Below, piece by piece: positions 36,650 to 48,784 of a stretch of DNA of 64,000 bases. The notes below the pieces were generated by a model, which saw nothing but the letters and a program-made list of their open reading frames with translations, was not told the origin of the DNA and did no database searches. The position numbers and the translations under genes are program-made. The stretch spans positions 7,943,491 to 8,007,490 of the forward strand of contig NC_051092.1 of NCBI RefSeq assembly GCF_901709675.1. The letters are read 5' to 3'. The DNA comes from Syngnathus acus. Its lineage: Eukaryota; Chordata; Actinopteri; Syngnathiformes; Syngnathidae. Within the stretch, counting starts at the first letter, position 1. Each line of letters begins with the position of its first letter.

Positions 36650-36948
36650 TTTCTGGAGACTCAAAGATGCTTTACAGTGAATACATTATTCATGCGCTCA
36701 CACATTCCCACTCTGTTGGTGGTAAACTATGTAAACAGCCACAGCTGCCCTGAGGCAGGCTGACTGAAATGTGTGCGCCTACGACCCCTCCGATGACCAC
36801 CTAACATTCGTATCCAGGCATACATCAGTGTGAGTGGCACTGGAAGCAAGGTGTGTAAAGTGTCTTGTCCAAGGACGCGTGACTCGGACAGAGCCGGACT
36901 TCGGTTACCGAACGACCCGCTCAACTTCCCGAGCCACGGCTGCCACAT
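36650..36948 (-). mobile_element. tRNA-derived SINE (third kind), near full length
   Basis: On the minus strand it starts ggcagccgtggctcgggaag (A-box-like), has a damaged B-box region, then gtccttggacaagacacttt, gaatgttaggtggtcatcgg, ggggtcgtaggcgcac and gggcagctgtggctgtttac, ending toward gtaaagcatctttgag. I know this order as a common teleost SINE body. Confidence 0.8.
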
Positions 36949-37649
36949 AATGTAAAATTCCCAAAAGCTGTATTGTCATAATGAATAAAAAAAAATAAAA
37001 AATAAGAAAACAAAAAAACAAGTCTCAGAGCTTCATTTAAATATGATCAAGTGTTGACTCTCCCCAAATCTTCCCTGCAGACCAGCTTGCTGAGGTGATT
37101 TACCAGAATGTCCTGCTGCTTTGGTGTACTGCTGACTATTTCATTTACAGACATTGAGGTCATAGGGGGGACAAAGCTTGTACTGCAAAAATTCATTTCT
37201 CTAACACCATTGCCTTGAATAAGAGAGTAAGTCCCTAGAAAGGGTAGAATTAAAAGAGCTGGGAGAAATGTGCGAGCATCAAAAACATAACCACATATGA
37301 GCTGCCAAAGGTTAACTGTTAACATTTTTCCAGTGGCTGCTGCAGCATCAAGGCATGCTCAATGCCTAACTGTAAGGAGGCACAATCCATTTGTTATGAT
37401 GTCAGTGACTGGGGAAATTGGAGACATTATCTTTTTTTCTCGCTTCCTCTTTTTCTATACAGTATGTCTCGTTTACTGACTGACAGTTTCCGGGCATTGA
37501 GGACATGCATGGCTTGTTAATTGAAAACCGATTGGAAGACTAAAGGACTGTACGTTGCGCTAAGGACGCTTTTTTTTTTTCTTCTCAAAGTGACTATCAA
37601 CATGGTGTTCAAATGTTGTGAGTAATGTCAATCAAAGTGTACTCATATT
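36949..37649. other. 0.7 kb, no gene recognised
   Basis: A 92-codon minus frame (37047-37325) shows no recognisable motif. The rest is A-rich. Confidence 0.5.
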
Positions 37650-38013
37650 TTCATCCATCCATCCATCCATTTTCTGTACCGCTTAGTCCCCACGGGGGTC
37701 GCGGGTGTGCTGGAGCCTATCCCAGCCGTCATCGGGCAGTAGGCGGGGGACACCCTGAACCGGTTGCCAGCCAATCGCAGGGCACACAGAGACAAACAAC
37801 CATCAGCACTCGCACTCACGCCTAGGGCCAATTTGGAATGCTCAATCGGCCTACCAAGCATGTTTTTGGGATGTGGGAGGAAACCGGAGCGCCCGGAGAA
37901 AACCCACGCGGGCCCGGGGAGAACATGCAAACTCCACACAGGGAGGACCGTAGGTGGAATCGAACCCGCACCCTCCTAACTGTGAGGCGGACGTGCTACC
38001 CAGTGCGCCACCG
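37650..38013 (-). mobile_element. full-length tRNA-derived SINE (kind A), best copy
   Basis: On the minus strand the head at 38013 reads gggtagcacgtccgcctcac (A box) with an intact B box ggttcgattcc at about 37960. The body follows with ggagtttgcatgttctcccc, ggtttcctcccacatcccaa, ccctgcgattggctggcaac and ggctgggataggctccagc, and the tail is (GGAT)n at 37670-37652. Length is about 364 bp. It is the least diverged of eight or so copies here and serves as the reference for them. Confidence 0.95.
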
Positions 38014-41000
38014 ATTTTCATCTTAATGTAATTAAATAATAAAGTTGTTCTTCTAGCTGCTGTTTGTATGACATTGTCACATTATATTGAATATTAGCAG
38101 CACTGCGCTTTAGATTGTGCAAGTGTGGTTAAACTCAGTATTGATTGGTCCCTGTAGGAATCAGTGATCACGGGATTTACTGCTGATTTCAAAGCTTCCA
38201 CAGAAATGAATGCAGTCTATAGGGTGAGGTGTTAGCATCCTGCCAATGACGTACTCTGTTCACCGCCACACCCCAAGTGGAATCAGGGATTATCATTTTA
38301 AATCTAGTAAGCATTAGGTTCAGCTACAGGTGACATTTTCTCTCTAAAATGTAAAAAATGTTAGGTATAAATTACACCACATGATAAAATTCATCTTGCA
38401 CAAGCTTTTAGAGGTCAAGTATAAACAAAATAAAAGAAGAAAATAACCTTATGATGAAACCTGATGTGTGTCAAAAAAAGTCATCTGTTATCTGAGTCAA
38501 AAAGACATTTAAGGAGACAAATGTTGATTAAAACATGCTGTTGAAAAGACCACTCTAAAATGTGCAGTTCCATTACACAGCATAATGCCTCAATATCTGA
38601 GAGTAAGAGACCTTTTGTGTACTTAGAAACAGTTTTAGGTCTATGAGTTCAGCTCATGCAAAATGGGAACAAAAACAAAGTGCATGTATTTTTGTTCAGT
38701 ATATCCATTGCTGTATTAGTGTCTCAGTGTGTGTGTGTTTTCACATGAAGGTTGAATATTTCGTGCGTGCATATTGTAGCAGCTGGGTGCAATGACTTCA
38801 CTAGGTTTGAAACAGTTGGAACAAACAATTCCCGTATTGACAGTTATGGCTTATATTTGAATATTTGGGAAAGCAAATAACTGTTTATCTACCACTTGGC
38901 TAAATTCACAGGAGTCAGATTGCCCATCATTTGATTTTACATGAATATTGGTCTCCCAACTGTAGTCCAATATGTAATGAATATACAGTATGTACTCTGT
39001 ATGAGCAACATATTATAGGTTTATATATACACGATTGTCAACAATTTTTCCCATATTTCAAGTCTTAAAAGAACTATGCAACATTGCATAGTTTATTTAG
39101 CTTAGCAACCATTTTAAGCAACATTGCAGTTTTTCATTGAACCCCGCTCTGTCCCCTCCCTACGCTTTGAATGTAGGAGAACAGGCAAGATGTGTGCATT
39201 AATAATGCAGTGCTGCCTGGAAACCAAACGTGCTGCAGCAGAGCGCTGTGTAGAATGCTAAAGAGGTATTTGTTTGTACGGACTACCCAGATACTCCCAC
39301 TCTTCATCACTTTTCATCTTTATACCTCCACCCCCACCTCAGCAACCATCCAAATATCAGTGTAAATCTCATTGGTTCTTCCCTACAAGGTATTTGCATG
39401 ATAAACTGTTGGAGAGCTCAGGAATGGTTGAACTGTTGGTATGCTCACAACTCTATGTGCTGTTGAAATACTTTTTGATCTTGTTTGCAAACTACAATGA
39501 TTAAAACGTAACACTTTGTACTCGTTAGCTTCTTCAGTTGAATTGGTGCTTAGGTGTTCATATATTTCCTTTTACAGGGTACACAGAGAGAGAGACAAGC
39601 GGGGACAGGCACAAACTGTTGCGCACTGCGCGATGCTGAGAAGGTGATCAGCCATAAACTCCCATTCATACAGTAAAAAACAATTCAGATTCAATCCACA
39701 AACATTTATTTGATCTTCTCTACGTTACATATAACTGAAAGTTGCCATGATTAGGCCTGAAAAAAGGAACGTTTGTTCACCCTGGGCTAAATATTTAAGA
39801 AATGCGAATGTGGTCAATATATCCAACAATATGTCGAAGAAATAGAACGTACAATGAGTTGTCATTCCCTTAGGGAGTTCAGATAGAGTTTCTCCTCTGT
39901 TAAGACAAGAATAGTTAAGATAATGGGCTAATATGCAAGTTTAAAAAGTTAAATACTGACAACAGGAATGGAGAGTCAGGATAATAATATTTGGACTTGA
40001 GGAGTCTTGCGCAATTTTTTATATATTGCCCCGTGCTATCAGCGTGTATTCAAATGCCATTCTCTCGTCGTTGCAGTTAAGAATAGAGTTTTCAAGTTAT
40101 AATATAATGTCAGATTTACTTATCTGGTTTGCCTTTTCTCTATTTGATTGAAGTCCTCTCTCTCTCTGTGTACCCAGGTCTGTAATAGTCTCCAGGCAGG
40201 GCCTCCTTTGGAGTGTCTGTGTGTTGTGTTAGCCTGTGAAGTTTCTGCACGATGCATCTTGTTGATAGAGGGCATCCTGTGCATACTACCAGCTACCTGA
40301 AGGTTCATCTGGTCCAGTCTGGCCCATCTGTGTGATCCTCTGCCAGATAACTAGGGTTTGGCACTATGTGCGCCTCTCAGGATTATTTGACAGGAGATTA
40401 AGGGTAGGGAGAGCAAAAGAAAAATGCATACTGGACAACAAGCTTTGCATTTATTGCTCAGTCTTTGGGGACCTATGTCATATACTTGCTGTCCTCCACT
40501 CGCCAGAAAACTATCAATTGCTGTTGTTTAACAATGGACTGCTTCGGGATGGATAATGCACAGTATAACAACAAGATGCAGGTGTAGTGGTGACACGTGT
40601 ATCCAATCCTGTATGACATTTAAATGTTGGGACTACAATTGATATATGGTAGTATTCCCTCAAGGTTCTATTTCAAATTTCTCTGTATTATTTAGAAGAA
40701 AATATAATTCAATAAATATAAAAACTCTGCATTAGGTTCCACACTTTTTGTCACGCTGACTTGCATGCAATTACAACAGTATATGTGCGTCATAGTGAAG
40801 ATCATTATTTTGGAGCATGGACATATTTTGAGATTTTTGAAGGGTGCTCCATTGTTAGTCATGGATGAATTCAAATCAGTTATTGTACCTATGACAACTG
40901 CCACATTAACATAGCCAGCAAAATCATGGGGTAGAAAATATTGACTACCTTATGTTTGCATTTGACTCAGGGGACCAGTTGAAAACAGGTAAGCTATTAT

Positions 41001-42367
41001 TCATTTTAAATTGTTGTGAGACAAAACAATAGATCCAAACTAATTATGCTGAGTGGAGATGCGTAAAAATGTTCAATATGTTTGTATTTAGCAAGTTCTA
41101 CAACTCAATGTCTTTTGTCAAACGTACGGTGGCCTGTTGTTCAAATGACAAACACAAAAAAACAGTGAGGAAGCGGCTGAGCCAAGACAGCTGTCAACGC
41201 TGCAGCATCTTGGCTCTCCTTCGTCTCGCATTCTCTCAGGTAATATGGCTGTGCCCAGCGCGTCTCGACAAATAGGTTCTGCGAGCTAATATAACTTTGT
41301 TTTAATACAACCATTAACCGAAAATTTGTTTGGTTACAGTTTTCTTTGATGAACCATGAATAGTAATTTTGCTTCTGAGCTCCACAAATAGAGTAAAAAA
41401 TGTATCCAATAAATGCCAATAATTTAAGCGTGATAAGTCAATAAAAAAGGAACAAGAGTGCTTCAGAGGCAAATACAATGAAGAATGCATTTATTTATTT
41501 TTGTAAGTCAGAACCCTTTGTAGGCTATAAATGAGACATGTTAGACTCCTAACAGTACATTAAAGGTCAAATACTAAAGAGGATTGTAATTAAGCTGCTT
41601 TAACACTAGAAATGATTGGGTCAAGAGACTGATATTTATGGTTAATGGCCCTGAAGGAAGCATACTTACTCGAAGATTCATCCTCAAGGGATGTATTCAG
41701 TGTTAAGCTTTTCACAATGAGCTACCATAATATTCTTAATGAAGCATTATGGGAGAGAATGCAGACAAAATATCGAGAAGATTTCAAAAATCTTTAGTCT
41801 TGTGGCATCTTTATTATATTATATTATATTATATATCATATATCATATTTACTTAAAAAGGTGTCACAATTTAATGTCTTTACATTTGGAATAGGACTAG
41901 GTTTTGACCGTGTAAATGAAACTGAACGAATTACTGTGAGGCCATTGTGACAGTATAGAAAAAGTTTTGAAATAACTTATCTTGGTCTTATTATTCTAAG
42001 TCACAAAAACTTTCCATTTATAAATGAGACTGTGGACTTTCTATATCCACTGTAAATGCTGCAAACAAGAGGGATCTTGATTCATTGTTTGGGGACATAG
42101 CATAACTGAATTATTTAATGGCACTACAAAACGATCTTGATTGAGATCATGAAAGGCCTTTACGATATCAGGACAACAAAAGCTGCTGAGTCCAGATGGC
42201 ATGAGCAAATTAATTAAAGACATGCCATAGATGGTTTATAGGTCGCCTAGTTGTGATTACCTTCACCTCAAAATTAATTAGGTCCATAATTAATTATTTG
42301 GTTGAGGAAAACATTGAAATTATATTTTACCGTCGAATCTAAACGGTAGTGCAATTAAAGGTTTTGA
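38014..42367. other. 4.3 kb, no gene recognised
   Basis: A block at 40027-40075 is shared with 16844-16890. (TTATA)-like repeats lie at 41808-41850. A frame ending in a TTCTCTCAG|GTAATA donor-like site (41069-41240, plus) has no recognisable protein motif. 42160-42310 is rich in AATTAATTA and could be a conserved element. Confidence 0.4.
40027..40075. repeat. dispersed repeat block shared with 16.8 kb
   Basis: gccccgtgctatcagcgtgt and the following bases match 16844-16890 with a few substitutions. The family is not identified. Confidence 0.6.
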
Positions 42368-42480
42368 GTCATCATATTTTGACTATTGCTTAGCGGTTTG
42401 GTCAAGCAATCTTACGTCTTGTATGAAGAAACTTCGCATTGCTCAGAATAAGGCAGTACATTGTTTACTCCATTCATTCT
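42368..42480 (+). pseudogene. LINE reverse-transcriptase relic (post-catalytic region)
   Basis: The frame from 42368 reads SSYFDYCLAVWSSNL followed by MKKLRIAQNKAVHCLLHS. The Y-C-x-x-V-W and K-L-x-x-x-Q-N-K/R-A motifs are the conserved segment downstream of the catalytic palm in many LINE polymerases. No upstream domains remain. It abuts a minus-strand fragment of a different LINE. Confidence 0.7.
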
Positions 42481-42483
42481 ATA

Positions 42484-42583
42484 AGGTACTTGAACTCCTC
42501 CACTTGGTGCAGAATCTCATCTCCGACCTGGAGAGGGCACTTCACCTTTTTCCGGTTGAGGACCGTGACCTCATATTTGGAGG
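42484..42583 (-). pseudogene. RTE/Rex3-like LINE relic
   Basis: The minus strand encodes TSKYEVTVLNRKKVKCPLQV followed by GDEILHQVEEFKYL, matching the SK(S/T)E.MV.S...V...L.VG.E.L.QV.EFKYLG segment of fish RTE/Rex3-like polymerases. One uninterrupted frame of 33 codons is kept. Other pieces of this family are at 26000-26240 and 48391-48500. Confidence 0.8.
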
Positions 42584-42944
42584 TGCGAAACGCTCCAGGA
42601 AGTGTTGAAGAACACAACTTGATACAGTCAACTGCACCTAGAAATTCTGTTCATAAAAAGTTCTGAACAGGGTTAGTGACAAAGGTTGGCAGTGTCCAAT
42701 CCTGAACGGAAACAAACCTGACAACCGGCAAAAATGCAATACGAGCACGAAAACTAAAGAGCAAGTGAATCATACACTTTGATGTCAAGACGACACAGCA
42801 GTTTGGCATGAGGCTGCTGGATGTTTGAAGTACGTATGTGGAATGATAAAGTGCATGGTAGAGTGGAAAAACGACGCCCCTCTCGCCAACTTGCCCATAT
42901 TTGGAGGTGCTGAAACAACACCCTACTGGGAAGTAAGTTGAAAC
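42584..42944. other. unannotated spacer between repeats
   Basis: No recognisable element. tatttggaggtgctga near 42900 echoes the LINE relic (tatttggaggtgcga, 42573) but the rest does not match. Confidence 0.4.
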
Positions 42945-43175
42945 AAATTTTTGTCGTGGGCCGCATTGTAGTCATAGTTTCCCTCGGAGGGCCATTATGA
43001 TTGGCAACATCTTCTATATAAAATATAGGCTACAAAAAAAACTGATGAATAACTAATTTTGAAATCAGAGACTAGTAAAAACTGTTCAAATATTTTAAAA
43101 AGTCAAATGGTGAAAATTGCAAGCAATGTCTTTTCTAGGCATTTGCAAGATGTGAAAAAAGGTTGGGAAACACTG
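42945..43175 (+). mobile_element. hAT-type non-autonomous transposon, right end
   Basis: It ends in ggttgggaaacactg (43161-43175), the exact reverse complement of the hAT left end at 59303-59317. A gtgggccgcattgtag ... ggagggccattatga segment is typical of teleost hAT MITE interiors. The left terminus is missing. Confidence 0.65.
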
Positions 43176-44760
43176 TATTCACCCACTGCAAAGTACTACC
43201 ATCCCAGTAATCTGAATAAATGAATACCTTAATCCGAACTGATTTCTGTCTTCCCTCATTGAGTCGTGCAAAGGTAACGGAATTCAGATTAACTTAAATG
43301 TTCTTCCAATCCACAACCCCATTTCATCTTTATATTATTTCGAGGTTCACTGCAACTCAAAGGTTGAACCTGTCCAGCAGGGGTCACTGTGGTCTTGATA
43401 AGTGCAACAATTTACGTTTCTACTCTTGTTCACTACAACAGGCAGTATTTACTGCAACTTGCAAAAAAAAACCTTCTAATCAAAGCATCTCATCTTCATT
43501 TTTAAATGATTGCATATGCACTTAAAAATGAAGCAATAAGAAGGATGTTCGATGAACCACAATATATGTTTTGGGAACTTGTGTTCAATAATGCCTTAAC
43601 CTGTGATGGAATGCTGCTTTTAGTATGAAGTGAATAAAGTGGGGCATGTATTATTTCCAAAGGTAAAGCGAAGCCTTTAGGTATTAGCCGTGGAAAGCTG
43701 AATAAGTCGTCAATGATCAAGTTAACGATATACTATAATATTGACAGACATTCATTCTGTCACAATGAATGAATGGAAACATTAAATACAACACCATCCA
43801 CCAATATGTGTTTGCAGAAGTAGCCTGTGCATTTCATGAATATGGCTCAAGGCTGAACAAAGTATTCAAAAAGTGTAGTCAGTGTTTTAATTTAGAAGTA
43901 GAGTATTTTTTTTTATCTATGGCCAATCTGCTGCCATATTTACCTTCGCAGTTTGAAGGAGAGGATTTTGTGCCTTCCACTGACAGCACGTATAAAGCAC
44001 ACATACAGATTAAAAAGCTGGTTGTGTGTGTGTGTTGTGGGAGCATTTAGCTGCTTTGTTATAGCTTTGCGGTTATGTCCATATGTTCATGTTTGTATTT
44101 GCGCAGTTAAACTTGAAAAGTGCAAGACAAATTGGACATCTTCACCTAATAACATCATTAGTTTCTGTACTCCACCAAGGTTTCATGTACACTCAATTAA
44201 CTGAACATGCAAGGTCAGCCCACCCTGCTAACTACCTCCAACAACATCGGGTAAAATATTACCCACTCACTTAAGCTGCAACTATCTGACAAAAACAGAT
44301 AATAGTTTAAAATGCTTCTTTTCACATTTGCTGTGCATCGTTAAAAGCTGCCATTCACAGTGTAGTAAAGTTCGCAGGCACCTTTTTATTGGTGACGGAA
44401 AGCAAAGGACCCCAGCCTGAATGCTATTAGCAGGCTTGTCAAACATTTGCAATCAGGAAATTCATTGTGTGAAGGCATTCCAAGCCACAGTGACAAATCT
44501 GCCAAGAAAGACACAGTGAGGGCAGTAAGAAGGGCAGGAATGAAAGGACGGAGGCAAAGATAGAGAACATCAAACCCAAGAAAATCAATGTGACCTGTTC
44601 TTGTCGTGTTTCCTGGGCATGGGAATGATTAAGTTAATTAGCTAAAGATTCTCAAACGCAAGCTTGTGCCCAACTAATCCCCTAGAGCTCTGCTGTTAAA
44701 TCCCCATCCCCAAACACATACTTGTAAACATCTGATGTGAAATGCAACAAAAGTGCATAC
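43176..44760. other. 1.6 kb, no gene recognised
   Basis: ccagcaggggtcac at 43374 is one mismatch from a CTCF core motif. Homeodomain-like ttaagttaattagcta lies near 44631. No exon, RNA or repeat is recognised. Confidence 0.4.
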
Positions 44761-44885
44761 AATTAAAATCCATGTTCCATCTATTTTCTATACTACTTAT
44801 CCTGTTTATAGCTACAGATGGCAAGAAGTAGGGTACACCCAGTACTGATTTCCAATCATAGGGCTCACATATACAGAATACAGAC
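44761..44885 (-). mobile_element. SINE kind A, strongly diverged 3' half
   Basis: On the minus strand tgtgagccctatgattggaa, actgggtgtaccctacttct and aggataagtagtatagaaaa followed by tagatgg keep the order of the kind A SINE 3' half, but with many substitutions. It is an old copy. Confidence 0.7.
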
Positions 44886-46671
44886 GATGCCGTATTAATG
44901 AACATTTGTGAACATTCAGACTAAATGCTTAATAAACACACAGATTATGACTGACGCTCCCCCGAAAGGCACAGAGTCTAAAACTGAGCCAATATTCAGA
45001 GAATTTGAGTTTATTCCGGCCAGTCCTTTTATGAGAATGGCGGCATGCCAACAATGATTGATATAAGCAGGCAAAATAGCAAACATGACCCCAAACCCCC
45101 CAAGATAGTGCTGACTGTGATATTGAATTGAGACAGTTTACTAGTTCATTTATAAACTTATTTAACCAATATTTAATTGCAATGCTGACCCGGCTACCGA
45201 CAGTGGAGGAAAAGCAAAATAAAGCAAATACAGATAAATCCATACACAACAGACAATATGATGTGGCTACATAATCCACCCAAATCTTAATTTTACTCGC
45301 TTCGATCATACATGACGCGGTTTGGTCATGGACCCCAATTTTTTTCATTTTTTTGGTCATAAATACATTTTCAAGTAGTATTTTAAGTGGATGATATGTA
45401 TAAGGACCGTACAAAGCTAAATGACTAGGGCGTAAACCTAAACCATTTGATAAATTTCCATGATCAATTTAAAGGCGTTAGATAATAATAAGTCGATCTT
45501 TGATCTTTATGACTGCTTTATTACAGTGTTAAGGATAGCTAGGATCGTTTTTCTTTTTTCAAAAAAAATAAAGCAGTGCTGGTGGGAGCTTTCTTCCAAA
45601 GAGGTTTCCTTCACTTCCCCAAGTTGTAAATGCAAACAGCACTCAGCCGACTACAAATGTCACTTTTCCCCACGTTTCCATCCTTTCTCATCAGCACAAT
45701 AATTTATCTTTGTCCCGCATACACATTTGGTTGATCACTCAACAATTTCAGATATTTTGTTAATTTAAAAGAAGGAAAGTTTAAAAAATAAAAAATAAAA
45801 AAAAGTTCACAACTGGATTTGAAAAGAGCTCCAGAGAGTTTAAGAACAACGGCGAAATGTTTGCCACCCTATTTCAATTGGAGTGGCCATCACTGGCATG
45901 AAGATGTGGTTACTGATAAATATAGAGAAGGGCCTGATTTAAAATTAGCATAAATGTAATAATGCATTTCCCCAAAACAATTACGAAGGTAAGGACGGAA
46001 TGAGACCGGAAATATATGCTATGTTTGTTCTTCCTATCATCGAGACCCAAGATTGTGTCGATTCGGATAAGGACTTCAGACTTCATTATCCAAACATAGA
46101 TTTGAATTCAATAAAATCGGTCACCAAGTGACTCACTGGGGCATTTATTCTGCAGAACGAGTGCAATTAAATAGCAAATCACTTCAAAATCAAAGTGATC
46201 TGAGTGTGTAATGGCACTGATCAATTACTATATCTCAAAATACCTTTTCAAGTATGCTGTTTCTCCTTTGTTTACATAGCTTCCTTACTTGAGGGCCTCA
46301 TCTGCTTATTTTTAGATGGATTAGAATACACAGATGAGAGATGGGGTGTGAGATATTCCTAGCACCACAAGCATAATAATACCTTATTAAAATGATAGAT
46401 TTTTTTAGCTATTTCTATGTATCATGCTGCTACATGAGCTCACTAACTGTAGCAGGTATTTGCATGTGGCAGATTGCAATCTGGTCTGCGCGTAGGCTTG
46501 TAGTAGGGTGTCACATTTTTCCAGCTAGCAACAACTAAACATCATTATTCGATCCAAAAAACACATACCACATTTCTATGCTTAAAATTGGACCATATAT
46601 ATAATTTAAACAGATAATTCTGTCATAATCTCACCCGCACAAGGGCTGCCAAGTTAAAACTTTAATAAAAG

Positions 46672-46672
<1 letters not shown>
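44886..46672. other. 1.8 kb, no gene recognised
   Basis: The 161-codon minus frame (44929-45414) has no domain, signal peptide or splice context I can support. The rest is unique AT-rich sequence. Confidence 0.45.

Positions 46673-46716
<44 letters not shown>
46673..46716. repeat. (TA)n microsatellite
   Basis: About 19 TA units followed by cacaca. Confidence 0.97.
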
Positions 46717-47095
46717 GTTAATGCTTTTCGTCTTCTGTTGGCAGGGCTTGGCACTGACTTTTCTTGATTTTGAATATGTACTGTAAACTGTAGGTGTCGA
46801 TTAAAACAATCACACCGACCTGTCAAGTAGGTAAGTAGAAACAAATTTGCTGCAGAATTTCATGATGTGCCACATTATGATAAAAGAATAAGCACAAATG
46901 TGACCTTCCTAAAGTAGTGACTTCCTGAAATAAGTCCTTCCTATTTTATGAATGAGTAAGTGTTCTTTCAGTAAAAAAATAAATACATGTACAAAATCAG
47001 TGATTGCAGTCCAAGAACGAAAACACATAATGTGATAATCATGCACTTTAGTCCTTGCACAGTACACATGTACCCAGGAGACCAGTGTTTCTTAC

Positions 47096-47186
47096 CAGCT
47101 CCATCGCTATAATAACCATATTCTTCCGCTGAAGCACAGCATCCGTTAAACAGCAGGGTGACTGAACACACAACACAGACCACCAT
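47096..47186 (-). CDS. candidate first coding exon with signal peptide
   Basis: ATG at 47186 opens MVVCVVCSVTLLFNGCCASA, then EEYGYYSDGA, and the frame meets a consensus donor (GCTG|GTAAGA) after 91 coding bases, phase 1. The first 16-20 residues form a hydrophobic stretch ending in a small-x-small ASA site, as in a secreted or type I membrane protein. The mature start would be acidic and tyrosine-rich. A GTG four codons upstream could extend the frame, but ATG is the natural start. A TATAAAC lies 38 bases upstream. No second exon is recognisable in the window, and I cannot name the protein. Alternatives are a chance hydrophobic frame, or an exon of a gene whose later exons lie to the left among or beyond the repeats. 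Confidence 0.35.
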
Positions 47187-47290
47187 TAAAACATGCACTG
47201 CTGAACACCCGGTCCTAGTTTATACAGCTAGGTGACTAGATAAGCATAAACGAGAAGAGGGAGACTGGATTGGAATTTATGCAAATTTAT
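47187..47290 (-). promoter_or_regulatory. possible promoter upstream of the signal-peptide exon
   Basis: On the minus strand a TATAAAC lies at 47224-47218, a GATA-type site (agataag on plus) at 47238-47244, and a perfect octamer motif (atgcaaat) at 47279-47286. TATA-to-ATG spacing of about 38 bases would leave only a very short 5' leader, which weakens the case. Motif matches alone are not proof of activity. Confidence 0.25.
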
Positions 47291-47341
47291 TGCGGGCTAA
47301 CAAATATCATTCAGTAAAGGCTTTGGTATATATATGTGGAA

Positions 47342-47343
<2 letters not shown>

Positions 47344-47390
<47 letters not shown>
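47344..47390. repeat. (TA)n microsatellite
   Basis: About 23 uninterrupted TA units following a shorter tatatatg tract. Confidence 0.97.
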
Positions 47391-47395
<5 letters not shown>

Positions 47396-47545
47396 GTGTG
47401 TGGAAGGGAAACATAAGTAAGCAGTACCAATGTGTTAGATCGAACTTTAGTCGGTTCCGATCACTTTTATAGGAGATAGTTTGAGAAACGCTATTGTTTA
47501 CTGAGGGCTCATTGGTTATTGGCTAGTGGATGCATACCGCAACCC

Positions 47546-47656
47546 TATGCGCCTTTCAATCCGGGGCGGCCTATATATGAAATAATTTCTAAAATAAAAA
47601 ATTCAATGAGGGTGCGCCTTATAATTCAGTACGCCTTTTAGTGTAAAAATACTGTA
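47546..47656 (+). mobile_element. degenerate right end of the pogo-like MITE
   Basis: tatgcgcctttcaatccggg, gcggcctatatatga, attcaatgagggtgcgcctt and the end aaaatactgta align in order with 21346-21456 of the intact MITE. Substitutions in both terminal and subterminal motifs show that this copy is older. Confidence 0.75.
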
Positions 47657-48390
47657 GCTGCTGGATGAGGATAAATGTGCAGGTGCTATTCAAACTGGGT
47701 CCACTACTGACAACATGGTTGTTTTTGAACACATCTATTTAGCACTGGGAAGATATGCACTTTTTATTTTTTGATGTTGCCACTATCAGACGTTTGTGCA
47801 TTCTGTATACATGAAAGAATCCATTCCATTTTTTTCTGTCAGGTCAGTTTAGCATAACAATGCCATTAAAATACTATTACTGTACCTATTACACTTTATG
47901 CTAGTGTTATAGGATAATTACCGCTTATTTATTTATTGCTATGCAATTTCATTACAATACCTACCTTCTTTCTCTTATTTTCCATGCGTTAAATACTGCA
48001 GCAAAATGTTAGCATATTGCTTGTTACAAAACTCATTAGGTGGACAATAATGTAGTGTCAGCTCATTACGTGGGAAGTTTTGTCCTGTAAACACATTGTT
48101 CAAGTAATCAGAGTAAATGGGAGGAAAAGATGATGAGCAGATTTTCCAGACAAATGAGCAGAACAAAAAAAAATTCCATAATGAATCCTTGAATAGTGAT
48201 GCACAAAGTAGATTGAGGCAGAAGGAGGGCCAAATTGTGTGGGGGAGGAGAAAAGAAAATAGGCGAACAATAAATCGTCCCAAAAAGGCTGTTTGAATGT
48301 GTTTCCATCTGGTTCTCATTTTAACAGATATATTATGAATTGTTTTCACACTTTGGGTTGACAAATTACTGGTGTGGATTTTGTTCTGAA
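47657..48390. other. 0.7 kb, no gene recognised
   Basis: The long minus frame across this part (47975-48505) overlaps a plus-strand LINE relic and has no motif of its own. Confidence 0.5.
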
Positions 48391-48500
48391 TGTGGAACAG
48401 TGAATCCGCTCTACATACTGGGCAGAGTACTGGAGGGGTGTATAGGAGTTTGGCCAGCCAGTGTTTTGTGAAAGATGTCCCACCATGTCCCTCAAAGAAG
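48391..48500 (+). pseudogene. reverse-transcriptase relic of an RTE/Rex3-like LINE
   Basis: The nucleotides tgtggaacagtgaatccgct, ctacatactgggcagagtac and tgtataggagtttggccagc followed by cagtgttttgtg match in order the segment before the first catalytic aspartate (G-T-x-D-Q-L-Y-T-L-x-R-V-L-E...FVDLEKAFD) of fish RTE/Rex3-like polymerases. The frame is broken by stops and indels, and the catalytic DLEKAFD part is already degraded. Confidence 0.6.
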
Positions 48501-48784
48501 TCCATTCGGGTCTGTTTCCAGCCTCAAACAACTGTTGACCTTTGAATTGTCCTCATCCATCCCGATCGTGCTGTTCAGTTCATCGCCAAGGTGGACATTT
48601 TGAACTTATGGGTTGGATCCATGCTCTACCAGAGAAATTCCAGGGAGGAAAAGGTACCCTTGTGCAATTTTTCCGCATATACTGTGACCCTTTTCATGCT
48701 TTATTAGAACACCTTTGTGGGACATTGACCTGCTCAGATCTTTGTCACCATTCAAAATTATCTTTCCCCAAATGTGGATGTGTT

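Noticed and set aside
43374-43387. CTCF site
   Set aside because: A single core match with one mismatch is expected by chance in 64 kb; not annotated as a feature.
44929-45414. 161-codon minus-strand frame
   Set aside because: No recognisable motif, no start context and no splice signals; the composition looks like translated noncoding DNA.
47975-48505. 176-codon minus-strand frame
   Set aside because: Its upstream part lies antisense to a plus-strand LINE relic, and the rest has no motif.
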